64,000 nt of DNA from Cupriavidus sp. WKF15 (GTDB taxonomy: Bacteria; Pseudomonadota; Gammaproteobacteria; Burkholderiales; Burkholderiaceae), in contig NZ_CP119574.1 of NCBI RefSeq assembly GCF_029278605.1, forward strand, positions 558,001-622,000, written 5' to 3'. Below, in pieces: positions 27,181 through 35,290 of this stretch; position 1 is the first letter of the stretch, and the number at the start of each line of letters is the position of its first letter. The position numbers were made by a program, and so were the translations under genes. The notes under the pieces are model-generated. The model was not told the DNA's origin and did no database searches. It saw nothing but the letters and a program-made list of their open reading frames with translations.

Positions 27181-27699
27181 ATGACAGTAATGGCGGCTTT
27201 GGGATGCAGAGGCGTCGCTCAATTGACTACGTGACGGAAGTTGCGAACGGCAGTTAGTGGCCGACAAGCGCCTGCTCGCCCTGAACCCCGCTACGCCGGC
27301 GCAGCCCGCAAGAGCCCCAATCGGCCGTTCATCAAGTGACGGGTGTGGAGCGAAGCAGCCGCACGCCACACGCCCAGCAGGCTCACGGCCCCTTGCTGGG
27401 AGTTGAAAGGCCCGGGCTTTTCCCGAATTCACTACAGACCCGCGCCTCTAGCATCGTTTCACACCCGGCAGATGTTTCACTTGGACGCGATCTCGAGAAT
27501 GCCGTCGGCCGCCAAATTTGCCTGGAGGCATAACGATTTCCCGGAGGCGACGCGCATGAGCTGTACTCCTCTATCCGCAAGCTGCTGGACCTTTCGGGTG
27601 AGACGAGATTGTTCATGTGCCCGTCGGCGATGATCGAGCCAACGGCCGAGGGTGCTCCATCGACGACCTCCACGCACCCTCACGAACGACAGGCACTGC

Positions 27700-28791
27700 T
27701 CAGAACACCTGCTTGATCCCGAGCATAGCCCCCAACTGCGTGCCGCCCGGGACCGTGTTTGAAGCCGGGCTCGAACTCACCGATGTAGTCAACTTGCCGC
27801 CGTTGTCGATGAACCCAGCGGTTGCATAGACGGAGGTCCGCTTGCTGAACGCATACATCGCGCGCATCGCGTAGAGCCAGGACTTGTTGCTACTGTTGTG
27901 GTAGCGCTGGTGGTAGACCTGCCCCGCCACCGTCACAGACGGCAGGACGTCATAGGCAAGTCCCGCCCAGTAGAGGTCGCTCTTCGGCGTCGGAATGCCG
28001 TTGTTGTCGTGCCGCAGCCAGCCGATGCCCACCTTTGCGCGGTCCAGCAATGCGTAGCCGGTCAGCGCGAGACGATCATCGGTCTTTGCGCTCGATGTCA
28101 GGCCGCCGAATGCGCCAGGGCCCCCGCGCACCGATTCGTACAGCGCCGAGGCACCGAACCTGGCGGTCTCGTACAGGACCATCGCGGACCATTCACGGCA
28201 GGCGCTCTTGTCGGCGGGGTTCTCGCCTGCGCAGTTGGTGGCGCCGGGGCCGAACGGTGCGGCTGCCGTATCGCGACCGAAGCTGTATGTGGCACCAAGC
28301 GTCAGGCCGCCGAACTTGCCTTTGTAGGAGATGCCGTTGTCCATGCGGGCATTCGGAATGGTCGGGTCCAGCGAACCCGAACCGAAGATGTTCGGCCCAA
28401 GGATATCCGCGTCGAGCGTCGCCCAGAACATCATGGTGAACTGCCGCCCGATCGCAAACTCGCCCCACGGCCCAGACAGCCCTACCCACGCCTGGCGCCC
28501 GAACAGGCGGCCGCCGTTTGCCATGCTGCCGGTATCCACGCCATAGCCGGACTCGAGCATGAAGTTGCTCTTGAGTCCGCCACCCAAGTCTTCGGAGCCA
28601 CGCATGCCCCAGCGCGATGGCACGGTGCCGGTCAGGCTGGGCTGCCGTACCACGCTGTCCTGCGCCGGGCCGATATGGTTGACGAACTCGATGCCGGTAT
28701 CGATCAACCCATACAGCGTCAAGGATTGTGCACTGGCTATCGCAGGCAATGCCGCCGTGAGGGCAACCGCAAGACTCTTCAAACGCATCAT
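27700..28791 (-). CDS. Outer-membrane porin of the Gram-negative (OmpC-like) family
   Basis: 363 residues, the usual size for Burkholderiales porins. The signal peptide is followed by QSLTLYGLIDTGIEFVNHIG, the diagnostic first strand. GSRWGMRGSEDLGGGL-type, GRQAWVGLSGPWGEFAIGRQ and the terminal aromatic residue of LGAMLGIKQVF (outer-membrane insertion signal) are also present. AAAGGAG precedes the ATG. It is downstream of the IclR gene on the same strand but separated by 530 bases that contain its own promoter and two copies of the putative IclR operator, so it is probably the outer-membrane entry for the aromatic substrate of this regulon. Confidence 0.93.
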   Translation of the reverse strand: MMRLKSLAVALTAALPAIASAQSLTLYGLIDTGIEFVNHIGPAQDSVVRQPSLTGTVPSRWGMRGSEDLGGGLKSNFMLESGYGVDTGSMANGGRLFGRQAWVGLSGPWGEFAIGRQFTMMFWATLDADILGPNIFGSGSLDPTIPNARMDNGISYKGKFGGLTLGATYSFGRDTAAAPFGPGATNCAGENPADKSACREWSAMVLYETARFGASALYESVRGGPGAFGGLTSSAKTDDRLALTGYALLDRAKVGIGWLRHDNNGIPTPKSDLYWAGLAYDVLPSVTVAGQVYHQRYHNSSNKSWLYAMRAMYAFSKRTSVYATAGFIDNGGKLTTSVSSSPASNTVPGGTQLGAMLGIKQVF

Positions 28792-29018
28792 GTTCTCTCC
28801 TTTTTGGTTTTGGCTCTTGTCGAACGCACTGTAAAAACCGGTGCAAAGGACGAATGCCTCCCGCCGCCTGCGCAGGGCGGAATGTCAGTCGGCAACCTTC
28901 GCGATTGCGGCCCGCTCCACGGGACGCATTGATATCAGGTGGGCGGCATGGGCCGCCTCAGTGTCGTGAGCGTGCTGCGGCGCAGGCTTGGGACGGCATG
29001 CTTTCTTTGATGAGTCGA

Positions 29019-29037
29019 ACTATCAAAATAAGATCCC
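29019..29037. promoter_or_regulatory. Operator-like site, one good half
   Basis: ACTATCA, five bases, then AGATCCC. The left half is identical to the other operator copies in this region; the right half keeps only GAT. It overlaps the predicted -10 and start of transcription of the porin promoter, the same position as the intact copy at the monooxygenase promoter. Confidence 0.4.
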
Positions 29038-29053
29038 GTGTTCTGATTCGCAA
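29025..29053 (-). promoter_or_regulatory. Predicted sigma-70 promoter of the porin gene
   Basis: On the minus strand TTGCGA (-35) and TATTTT (-10) are separated by 17 bases, pointing at the porin gene about 230 bases downstream. Confidence 0.45.
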
Positions 29054-29060
29054 TGCGAAT
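29046..29060. promoter_or_regulatory. 15-bp perfect palindrome over the porin -35 region
   Basis: ATTCGCA-A-TGCGAAT is perfectly symmetric and covers the predicted -35 element. It is unrelated in sequence to the ACTATCA sites, so a second regulator may act on the porin. Confidence 0.4.
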
Positions 29061-29069
29061 TGAATTCTA

Positions 29070-29088
29070 ACTATCATATATTGATAGT
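29070..29088. promoter_or_regulatory. Perfect operator dyad ACTATCA-N5-TGATAGT
   Basis: A 19-bp dyad with both 7-base halves perfect, upstream of the porin promoter. The same sequence recurs at 34179-34197 and, more loosely, at 34241-34259 and 29019-29037. The gene for an IclR regulator lies between, so it is the best candidate ligand of these sites. Confidence 0.6.
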
Positions 29089-29320
29089 CAACAACTGGTT
29101 AACCCGAAATCGCCAGGACCGCGGCTAGCAGGCGGCACTGCGCTGCCGGCTTTGTGGGGCGATGCCCCAGGACAAGAGAAGAAAAAGACGGGAATCGACG
29201 CTGCCATGGCTGCGCTGTGACAGCCATAAACAGTCGAGAAGCTGGCCGGCCGGCCAACTCCTGGGGGAAAATCTGCGACCGAATCAGCCGATCCGGCGAC
29301 AGGGGAGCTTGCGACGGCGG

Positions 29321-30076
29321 TTACCTCGGCACCGCGCCCTTCGTGACGGCGGAGGAAATCTTCGCCGCATTGTCCTGGAGCAGTTCCAGCAGCTTGGCGT
29401 GGTGCATGAACTCAAAGCGCCGCAACGGGATTACCAGCGCGAGCGCCCCGACCGCGTGCGAGCCGCTGGCAAAGAAGGGCACGGCAATGGCCCCGACATC
29501 CGACTCCAGTTCGCCCCGGGACATGTAGTAGCCGGCCTTCCGGATTTCCTGCAGCTTGTTCCAGAACTCCTCGAAGGTTTGCCCCATGCCGGCCTGGCGG
29601 ACCGCTGCGGTGTGCTTCTCGAACAATCGTGACAGCCGAGCGCGCGAAAGCGTTGCCAGGATGACCTTGGGCGCCGCGCCCCGGAACAAGGGCCGCGGCC
29701 GGCCGCGGCCATAGGCGAGGTGCAGGCCGTCGGCGCCGGACTCCCGGTGGGTATCGACAATCTCGTCGTCGAAGATGCGCGTCATCACGCAGTCGCAGCC
29801 GGTCTGCGCGGACAAGCTCTGCATCAGCGGCTGGCCCGCGCAGAAGAACGGGTCGACCGTGCGCAGTTGGTAGTCCAGCGTCATCACGCGCGGCCCGAGT
29901 GCATAGCTGCCATCGCCCAGGCGCGCCAGCAGCCCGGCGTCCACCAGCTCACGCACGTAGCGATAGCCGGTCGGCGCCGAACAGTCAAGGTACTCGCAAA
30001 TTGCCTCGGACGACCATGTGGGCTTCTCGACCGTGAACAGGTCGAGGATCGATAGCATCTTGGTTAGGCTGGACAT
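29321..30076 (-). CDS. IclR-family transcriptional regulator
   Basis: 251 residues. The N-terminal winged helix reads SSLTKMLSILDLFTVEKPTW with SAPTGYRYVRELVDAGLLARLGDG after it (given in part; about 2-55). The C-terminal effector domain keeps the family pattern. A GTG seven codons upstream (30097) is the other start; ATG 30076 was chosen because the family begins with a short lead into the first helix. It follows the MFS gene by 147 bases on the same strand. It probably controls the surrounding aromatic genes through the ACTATCA dyads. Confidence 0.88.
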   Translation of the reverse strand: MSSLTKMLSILDLFTVEKPTWSSEAICEYLDCSAPTGYRYVRELVDAGLLARLGDGSYALGPRVMTLDYQLRTVDPFFCAGQPLMQSLSAQTGCDCVMTRIFDDEIVDTHRESGADGLHLAYGRGRPRPLFRGAAPKVILATLSRARLSRLFEKHTAAVRQAGMGQTFEEFWNKLQEIRKAGYYMSRGELESDVGAIAVPFFASGSHAVGALALVIPLRRFEFMHHAKLLELLQDNAAKISSAVTKGAVPR

Positions 30077-30222
30077 AAAGAAGTGCCGGACAGTCACGAA
30101 CTGAGAGTGGCGTCATTCTAACGCCCCGCCCGTGGCCGTTTCGCTGCGACACGACAACGCACTGTCAAATGCCGAACGCATCATCGATGCCGACGAGCCT
30201 CTTGACAGGGACCACAGGCTGC

Positions 30223-31557
30223 TTACGAAGCCCCGACTGATGAGACCTGGCCAGTCCTGTCCTCTGCGTAAGTCCGGTCCAGCACAACGATCGATACCCC
30301 GGCGATGGCGAGTACGCCCCCAAAAAACTGGTACAGATGCAGCGGCGTCCAGCCGTGGGCGAGCATGTATCCGGTCCAGATCGGCACGATCACGGCAATG
30401 CTGCGGCCAAAGCCGATCATCAGTCCCACGCCGGTCCCACGCGCCACCGCCGGATACACCGACGGGCTGATGGCATAGAACGCGACAATGCCGCCGTTCA
30501 CGAACAGGCCGACCAGCACCGCGAGCGACAAGGCCATGGAGACATTGTGGATCTGCGTGGCATACAGCGCAAAGCTGAGCGCGCCGCCGAACAGCACGCC
30601 GGCCGTCACCAGCACGGGGCGGAACCTGAGAGACAGCGCAGCGAACAGCAGCGCCGCTGCCACCCCGCCGACCATCAGCATCATGCCGGCACGCACGCCG
30701 AATGCCGGGTTGCCGCTGCTATCCGCGATGATCTTCGTCGTCCAGGTATTCGCAAAGTAAAACGCCGCGGTCAGGCCGGCGTAGCCGATCCACAGGCAGA
30801 TGGTGCGCCTGAGCATGCCACCGCCGAAGATTGCCCTGAGCGCCACGTTGCGCACCGCCTGCATGGAAGCGGGGGGCAGCGCCTGCGACTGGGGGAAGCC
30901 CAGTCTGGCTGCGATCGCGTTGTACTTCTCCAGCGCGCGCCGCGGTCGCTTGTCGACCAGGTACTCGACCGATTCGGGTAGCACGAAGAAGACCAGCACC
31001 ATCATCAACAGCGTGAGCATGCCACCGAAGATGAAGGGGGCGCGCCAGCCGTGGCTCGCGAGCAATGGGGTGACGATGAGCCCGGCCAGCGCGGAACCCA
31101 GCGGCAGGCCGATGCCGTACAGACCCATTACGACGCCACGATGCTTATCGGAACTGAACTCCGAGACCAGTACATTGATGCTGGCAATGACGCCGCCGAT
31201 GAACAGGCCCGCGAACGTGCGATAGGCAATCAGCTCCGCCAGCGTACTCGACGTTGCCGACAGCAGCATGCCCGCCGTGATGAAGCCAAGGCACACCAGG
31301 ATCTGCGTGCGCCGGCCGATCCTGTCGGCCAGCGGCGAGACCAGGATCGCGCCGAGCGCCATGCCGAGGACGCTTGCACTGAGCAGATAGCCTGCCTCGA
31401 CCGGGCTGAGCGACCATGTCTTTGCCAGCGTGGGGATGACGAACGGCATGACGATGATCTCGTATCCGTCAATCATGGTGATGAGAATGCAGATCGCGAC
31501 GATGAGAATCTGCGACGCACGCATTGGCTGCGTACGCACGGCCTCGCGTATATCCAT
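30223..31557 (-). CDS. MFS transporter, aromatic acid:H+ symporter family
   Basis: 444 residues with 12 predicted membrane segments. The AAHS signature is seen in helix 1 and the 2-3 loop: MIDGYEIIVMPFVIP (Asp in helix 1) and GALLVSPLADRIGRR-like LVSPLADRIGRRTQI. PcaK and BenK of this family import hydroxybenzoates and related acids. It lies downstream of the fumarylacetoacetase-like gene (199-base gap) and upstream of IclR, all on the minus strand, consistent with a catabolic operon read from the monooxygenase promoter. Confidence 0.9.
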   Translation of the reverse strand: MDIREAVRTQPMRASQILIVAICILITMIDGYEIIVMPFVIPTLAKTWSLSPVEAGYLLSASVLGMALGAILVSPLADRIGRRTQILVCLGFITAGMLLSATSSTLAELIAYRTFAGLFIGGVIASINVLVSEFSSDKHRGVVMGLYGIGLPLGSALAGLIVTPLLASHGWRAPFIFGGMLTLLMMVLVFFVLPESVEYLVDKRPRRALEKYNAIAARLGFPQSQALPPASMQAVRNVALRAIFGGGMLRRTICLWIGYAGLTAAFYFANTWTTKIIADSSGNPAFGVRAGMMLMVGGVAAALLFAALSLRFRPVLVTAGVLFGGALSFALYATQIHNVSMALSLAVLVGLFVNGGIVAFYAISPSVYPAVARGTGVGLMIGFGRSIAVIVPIWTGYMLAHGWTPLHLYQFFGGVLAIAGVSIVVLDRTYAEDRTGQVSSVGAS

Positions 31558-31756
31558 GCTTGTCTCCGCTTTATGTCTTTTATGGGACGCACTGCATCGG
31601 CAGTCAGGCCATGTCCCGGGGGAAACTGCCGAAAAACAGGGCGAAAACCTGCCCGTGACGCCCGCAACGGGCGCCAGAGCTTCAGGAACATCGTTCAGAT
31701 TTCCGGTGTGCCAGGGCTCGGCGCGAGGCCTGGCCGCACCGGAACTGCGGTATGGC

Positions 31757-32602
31757 TTACTCCGCGCGAATCGGGTTCGAGAGCACGCCGAGCTTGCTGA
31801 CTTCGATTTCCACGACGTCGCCGTCTTTCATGAACACCGGCGGGTTGCGCTTGGCGCCGACGCCGCCCGGCGTGCCCGTGACGATCACATCGCCGGGCGC
31901 GAGCGTGACGAAGCTCGAGCAGTAGGCGATCAGCGTCGGGATCGAGAAGATCAGCATGTCGGTGGTAGCCCGCTGCATGACATTGCCATTCAGGCGGGTC
32001 TCGAGCGTCAGCACTTCATTCTCGCCAATCTCGTCCGACGTCACCAGCGTGGGGCCGAACGCACCTGTGGCTTCGAAGTTCTTGCCCGGACCCCATTGCG
32101 AGGTATGGAGCTGCCAGTCGCGGATGCTGCCGTCGTTGTAGCAGGCGAAGCCGGCAATATGCTGGAAGGCACGGTCCTCGGAAATGCGGCGGCCACCCGT
32201 GCCAATCACGATGGCGATCTCGCCTTCATAGTCGAGACGATCCGACTCCGGCGGCAGCAGGATCGGCTGCTGGTGACCCACCTGCGAGGCTGCCACGCGC
32301 ATGAAAATTGTGGGGCGGTCGGTGCGCTGCTTCTTGGTCTCCTGGACATGCTCGTCGTAGTTCAGGCCCGCGCACAGGATCTTGTCCGGATCAGCCACGA
32401 CCGGGCGATAGGCATCGATGTCCTGCAGCGCGAAGTCGGCATCCGATTTGACGGCGGCGTCCTTCAGCGCGTCCACGCCGTCGCGGCGCAGCGCTGCGCC
32501 CAGGTCTGCAAGCCCGAGGCGGGCACCGAGGTCAATGACGCCCTGGTTCAATACGGCGCCGAAGCTGTTCTTGCCTTGTCGCGAAAAGCTGATGAATTTC
32601 AT
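31757..32602 (-). CDS. Fumarylacetoacetate hydrolase-family protein
   Basis: 281 residues. The metal-binding core is DYEGEIAIVIG (about 154-165 region) with LCAGLNYDEHVQETKK upstream and GDVIVTGTPGGVG downstream, all standard for FAH-family hydrolases/decarboxylases acting on acylpyruvates or 4-oxalocrotonate-type ring-fission products. A good ribosome site (GGAGACCC) precedes the ATG. It is 48 bases downstream of the monooxygenase. It would cleave the ring-opened product of the pathway (inference). Confidence 0.92.
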   Translation of the reverse strand: MKFISFSRQGKNSFGAVLNQGVIDLGARLGLADLGAALRRDGVDALKDAAVKSDADFALQDIDAYRPVVADPDKILCAGLNYDEHVQETKKQRTDRPTIFMRVAASQVGHQQPILLPPESDRLDYEGEIAIVIGTGGRRISEDRAFQHIAGFACYNDGSIRDWQLHTSQWGPGKNFEATGAFGPTLVTSDEIGENEVLTLETRLNGNVMQRATTDMLIFSIPTLIAYCSSFVTLAPGDVIVTGTPGGVGAKRNPPVFMKDGDVVEIEVSKLGVLSNPIRAE

Positions 32603-32650
32603 TTGGGTCTCCTGTACGGAATTCAGTGGGGGGGGAATACGGGTTTGCTG

Positions 32651-34159
32651 TCAGGCCGCGACAACGGCTGCCTTCGCGTTCTGCAGCAATGCAGCAAGCT
32701 GGCGCATCAGGGCCTGCAGTTGTGGCAGGTTCGCTGCCGTGCCATATACGTAACGGTCCGGTCGGACAATGATGGCGGCGGCATCGAGTTCATCGAGCCA
32801 TGCCAGTGTCGCGGCGCTGTCGTCCTCGATGAATTTGACTGGATACGACGTGTACGTGCGCAGCGCATCGCGCTGGTTTTCGTTGAGCAGGCCGGGTTTC
32901 ATCAGAACGGCAAAGTCGCGTCCGGCGCGCTGATCGAGACGCATCCCCGTCGACAACGCCGGTTGGGCCGATACCATGCCGCTAGGCGGTTCGCCCAGGC
33001 GGAGCGCGCTCGCTCCCAGGCGGGGGCTCAAGCTGCGCAACTGGCGCGGCGCCGCGGCGAGCGTGCGGTCGCGCTCAGCGGCCGCGGCAGGATCGCGCGC
33101 CTGGATGATCCCGCCGAGTTCTACGGCAAGCCGGATGTATTCGCTGACGTGTGGCGCGCGCTCTTCCTGATAGGAATCGAGCAGCTCATCCGGAGCACGG
33201 TGCCCGAGGATGGCCGCAAGCTTCCATGCAAGGTTCGCGGCGTCGCGGATGCCTGCGCAGAGCCCTTGCCCCAGGAACGGCGGCGTTTGGTGCGCCGAAT
33301 CGCCGGCCAGCAGCAACCGGCCCTTGCGCCAGCGCTGCGCGACGACGGCGTGGAAGGTGTAGACCGCCGCGCGTTCAAGATCGGCATCTTCAGGCGTCAT
33401 CCATTTATCGATCAGCGACCACACCGATTCGGGCCGCGCGATCGCCGCTGCATCTTCGTCGGGGAGCAGCATGATCTCGAAGCGGCGGCGGTTGCCAACG
33501 CCTCGCACATAGGTCGCGGGACGAGCAGGGTCGCAGAACTGCACGCTGCAATCGCCGAGCACGGACCACGGCCGCTTGAGCAGCGCGTCGAAGACCAGCC
33601 AGCGTTCGTGCAGGCCCAGGTCCGTCATTTCGCCGCCGATCAGGCGGCGAACCAGTGACCGCGCGCCATCGGCTCCCACCACGTAGGCCGCGTCGATCGC
33701 CTCGAGTCTGCCGCAGCTCAGGTCTTCGAAGCGCACCGTGACATGGCTGGCGCAGTGTTCCAGCGCATAGACCTCGCAGCGTGAGCGCACCGAGATGTTC
33801 GGCTGGCTGGCCAGGCACTGGCGCAGCGTGCGTTCCAGGTCAGGCTGGTGAAAGCGGTAGCTGGAGTGCCACCCCTGCGGACCGACCTCCTCGGGCCGCG
33901 GCCAGTCCACGAGTAACTGGCCTTCCGCATTCACGAATTTCATGCCCGTGGACACCAGGCAATCCCCGGCGACTTCGGCAGATACCCCGATCGCGTCGAA
34001 GACGCGCATGCATTCCGCATCAAAGTGCACGGCCCGGGGCAGCGGATAGGGCGCAGCCTCTCGTTCGAGCACGGCTACCTTGAGGCCGTATCGCCCCAGG
34101 AGGTTGGCCAACGTTGCGCCGACCGGCCCCATCCCAATCACTGCGACATCGACAAGCAT
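32651..34159 (-). CDS. FAD-dependent aromatic monooxygenase, MhpA-like
   Basis: 502 residues. The FAD dinucleotide fold is VAVIGMGPVGATLANLLGRYG (GxGxxG at about residues 9-14), the DG motif is YVVGADGARSLVRR, and the second FAD motif is LLAGDSAHQTPPFLGQG. This is the pattern of 3-(3-hydroxyphenyl)propionate hydroxylase and related phenol hydroxylases, with a C-terminal thioredoxin-like domain. It is the first gene of the minus-strand operon and starts 20 bases from an intact operator dyad. It probably hydroxylates a phenolic acid to a catechol or hydroquinone; the exact substrate is unknown. Confidence 0.92.
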   Translation of the reverse strand: MLVDVAVIGMGPVGATLANLLGRYGLKVAVLEREAAPYPLPRAVHFDAECMRVFDAIGVSAEVAGDCLVSTGMKFVNAEGQLLVDWPRPEEVGPQGWHSSYRFHQPDLERTLRQCLASQPNISVRSRCEVYALEHCASHVTVRFEDLSCGRLEAIDAAYVVGADGARSLVRRLIGGEMTDLGLHERWLVFDALLKRPWSVLGDCSVQFCDPARPATYVRGVGNRRRFEIMLLPDEDAAAIARPESVWSLIDKWMTPEDADLERAAVYTFHAVVAQRWRKGRLLLAGDSAHQTPPFLGQGLCAGIRDAANLAWKLAAILGHRAPDELLDSYQEERAPHVSEYIRLAVELGGIIQARDPAAAAERDRTLAAAPRQLRSLSPRLGASALRLGEPPSGMVSAQPALSTGMRLDQRAGRDFAVLMKPGLLNENQRDALRTYTSYPVKFIEDDSAATLAWLDELDAAAIIVRPDRYVYGTAANLPQLQALMRQLAALLQNAKAAVVAA

Positions 34160-34178
34160 CTCGTCTCCAAATCATTTG

Positions 34179-34197
34179 ACTATCACAATTTGATAGC
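34179..34197. promoter_or_regulatory. Operator dyad ACTATCA-N5-TGATAGC at monooxygenase promoter
   Basis: Thirteen of 14 half-site bases are identical to the perfect dyad at 29070-29088. It lies immediately downstream of the -10 element of the minus-strand promoter, a position suited to repression. Confidence 0.6.
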
Positions 34198-34198
34198 A

Positions 34199-34226
34199 GT
34201 ATTATTCTCGAGACACGATTTGTCAA
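34199..34226 (-). promoter_or_regulatory. Predicted strong promoter of the monooxygenase operon
   Basis: On the minus strand a perfect TTGACA (-35) is followed after 16 bases by TAATAC (-10). The transcription start would fall within the operator dyad at 34179-34197. Confidence 0.55.
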
Positions 34227-34248
34227 ACTGAATCTTGTTCGTTATCAG
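34220..34248 (+). promoter_or_regulatory. Predicted divergent promoter of the VOC-gene operon
   Basis: TTGTCA and TATCAG with 17 bases of spacing. The -35 overlaps that of the minus-strand promoter, and the -10 falls inside the operator-like site 34241-34259, so both directions could be controlled by one regulator. Confidence 0.4.
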
Positions 34249-34259
34249 GATTCGATACC
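34241..34259. promoter_or_regulatory. Degenerate operator dyad GTTATCA-N5-CGATACC
   Basis: It has the same spacing as the perfect dyad and shares the TATCA/GATA cores, over the -10 region of the plus-strand promoter. Confidence 0.45.
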
Positions 34260-34274
34260 ACAAGGAGACGACTA

Positions 34275-34823
34275 ATGCGCAAAGGCCTCTCGTTCAGCCA
34301 CGTTGGCATCTATGTGCGGGACCTGCCCGCGATGACGCGCTTCTATACGGAGCTGCTCGACTTCACGATCACCGATGCCGGCAAGCTCGAAGGCCCCGCT
34401 GGTCCGGTCGAACTGGTCTTCCTTAGCCGGGACCCGGCCGAGCATCACCAGATCGTCCTGGCCACGGGCAGGCCGGAGCAGTTGCCGTTCAATGTCATCA
34501 ACCAGATCTCGCTGCGCGCGGACAGCCTGGCCACGCTGCGCGGCCTGTACGAACGCATGGCTGCCGCGGGCGCGACTGACATCCACCCGATCACCCACGG
34601 CAATGCGGTGTCCGTGTACGCGCGCGACCCGGAAGGCAACCGGCTGGAGTTGTTCGTCGACACGCCCTGGTATGTCAGCCAGCCGATGCGGGTCCCTGTC
34701 GACTTCTCCGAGTCCGACGCGTCACTGATGCAGAAGATCGAGGCTCACGCGCGTTCGCTGCCGGGCTTTGAGCCGCGCGGCGCCTGGCAGGCGCGAATGG
34801 CCGAAAAGATGGGTCTCGTATGA
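34275..34823 (+). CDS. VOC-superfamily (glyoxalase/extradiol dioxygenase-like) protein
   Basis: 182 residues. Two beta-alpha-beta-beta-beta modules are visible: FSHVGIYVRDLPAMTRFYTELL near the N-terminus (His at about 10) and VSVYARDPEGNRLELFVDTP (Glu at about 129), the usual metal ligands of single-domain VOC enzymes. AAGGAGACG precedes the ATG. It starts the plus-strand unit divergent from the monooxygenase, so a ring-cleaving dioxygenase for the catechol-type product is plausible; glyoxalase-like or isomerase activity cannot be excluded. Confidence 0.85.
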   Translation: MRKGLSFSHVGIYVRDLPAMTRFYTELLDFTITDAGKLEGPAGPVELVFLSRDPAEHHQIVLATGRPEQLPFNVINQISLRADSLATLRGLYERMAAAGATDIHPITHGNAVSVYARDPEGNRLELFVDTPWYVSQPMRVPVDFSESDASLMQKIEAHARSLPGFEPRGAWQARMAEKMGLV

Positions 34824-35242
34824 ACTATCCACTCTCTATTGAGCGAGCCAGCCTGCTGACGACTTCACCGTTGGTCGAACATATCGACCAGGTCGAACAG
34901 GCCCGGTGCGATGCCACCGTGAACGGCGCGCACCACGTGCTGGCCGACCTGCTCGCCGACGACCTGCTGTTTATCCATTCGAGCGGATACGTGCACGGCA
35001 AGGCGGACTACCTGGCGTTCCTGGCGGAGAAGATCAGGACTCTGGAAATCGCGCGGCCGTCGCCGCCCGCGTACAAGCCCGCGGGGACGTCGGTACTGGT
35101 TTGCGGACCGATCGACCAGACACTCGTGCGACGCACGGACGGCAGCCGCGTCGAAGTCCGCTCTTACACCACGCAGGTGTGGACGCGATCGGGCGATGGC
35201 TGGCGACTGATCCACCACCACTCCACGCGGCGCGCCGACTAG
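34820..35242 (+). CDS. NTF2-like / SnoaL-like (DUF4440) protein
   Basis: 140 residues, a cone-shaped alpha+beta barrel family. LADLLADDLLFIHSSGYVHGKADYLAFL and the final TQVWTRSGDGWRLIHHHST are typical of DUF4440/SnoaL-like proteins, which include ketosteroid isomerase- and hydratase-like enzymes. The ATG overlaps the VOC stop codon by four bases (ATGA), showing translational coupling. A role as an accessory isomerase or hydratase is inference. Confidence 0.85.
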   Translation: MNYPLSIERASLLTTSPLVEHIDQVEQARCDATVNGAHHVLADLLADDLLFIHSSGYVHGKADYLAFLAEKIRTLEIARPSPPAYKPAGTSVLVCGPIDQTLVRRTDGSRVEVRSYTTQVWTRSGDGWRLIHHHSTRRAD

Positions 35243-35290
35243 GTGCGGTCTGAGTCGGCACACCCTTGCATCCTTGAACGAACTCTTCGC

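Larger units (their letters stand above)
26912..27699. other. Gene-poor stretch with a LysR remnant
   Basis: About 790 bases between the permease and the convergent porin gene. Apart from the hairpin just after the permease and the LysR-like C-terminal fragment listed separately, the open frames on both strands have no family features. Confidence 0.4.
28792..29320. other. Regulatory gap between IclR gene and porin
   Basis: The part nearest the porin (29019-29088) holds the predicted promoter, a 15-bp palindrome and two operator-like sites listed separately. I see nothing gene-like in 29090-29320 or in 28800-29015, so the porin transcript would have a leader of about 220 bases. Confidence 0.5.

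Noticed and set aside
28981..29090. A small gene in the porin leader
   Set aside because: The short plus-strand frame here overlaps the operator dyads and has no ribosome site.
31430..33658. 742-codon open frame on the plus strand across the MFS, fumarylacetoacetase and monooxygenase genes
   Set aside because: It is antisense to three well-recognised genes, is rich in Arg/His/Ala and has no family features; high GC in the real genes removes stop codons from this frame.
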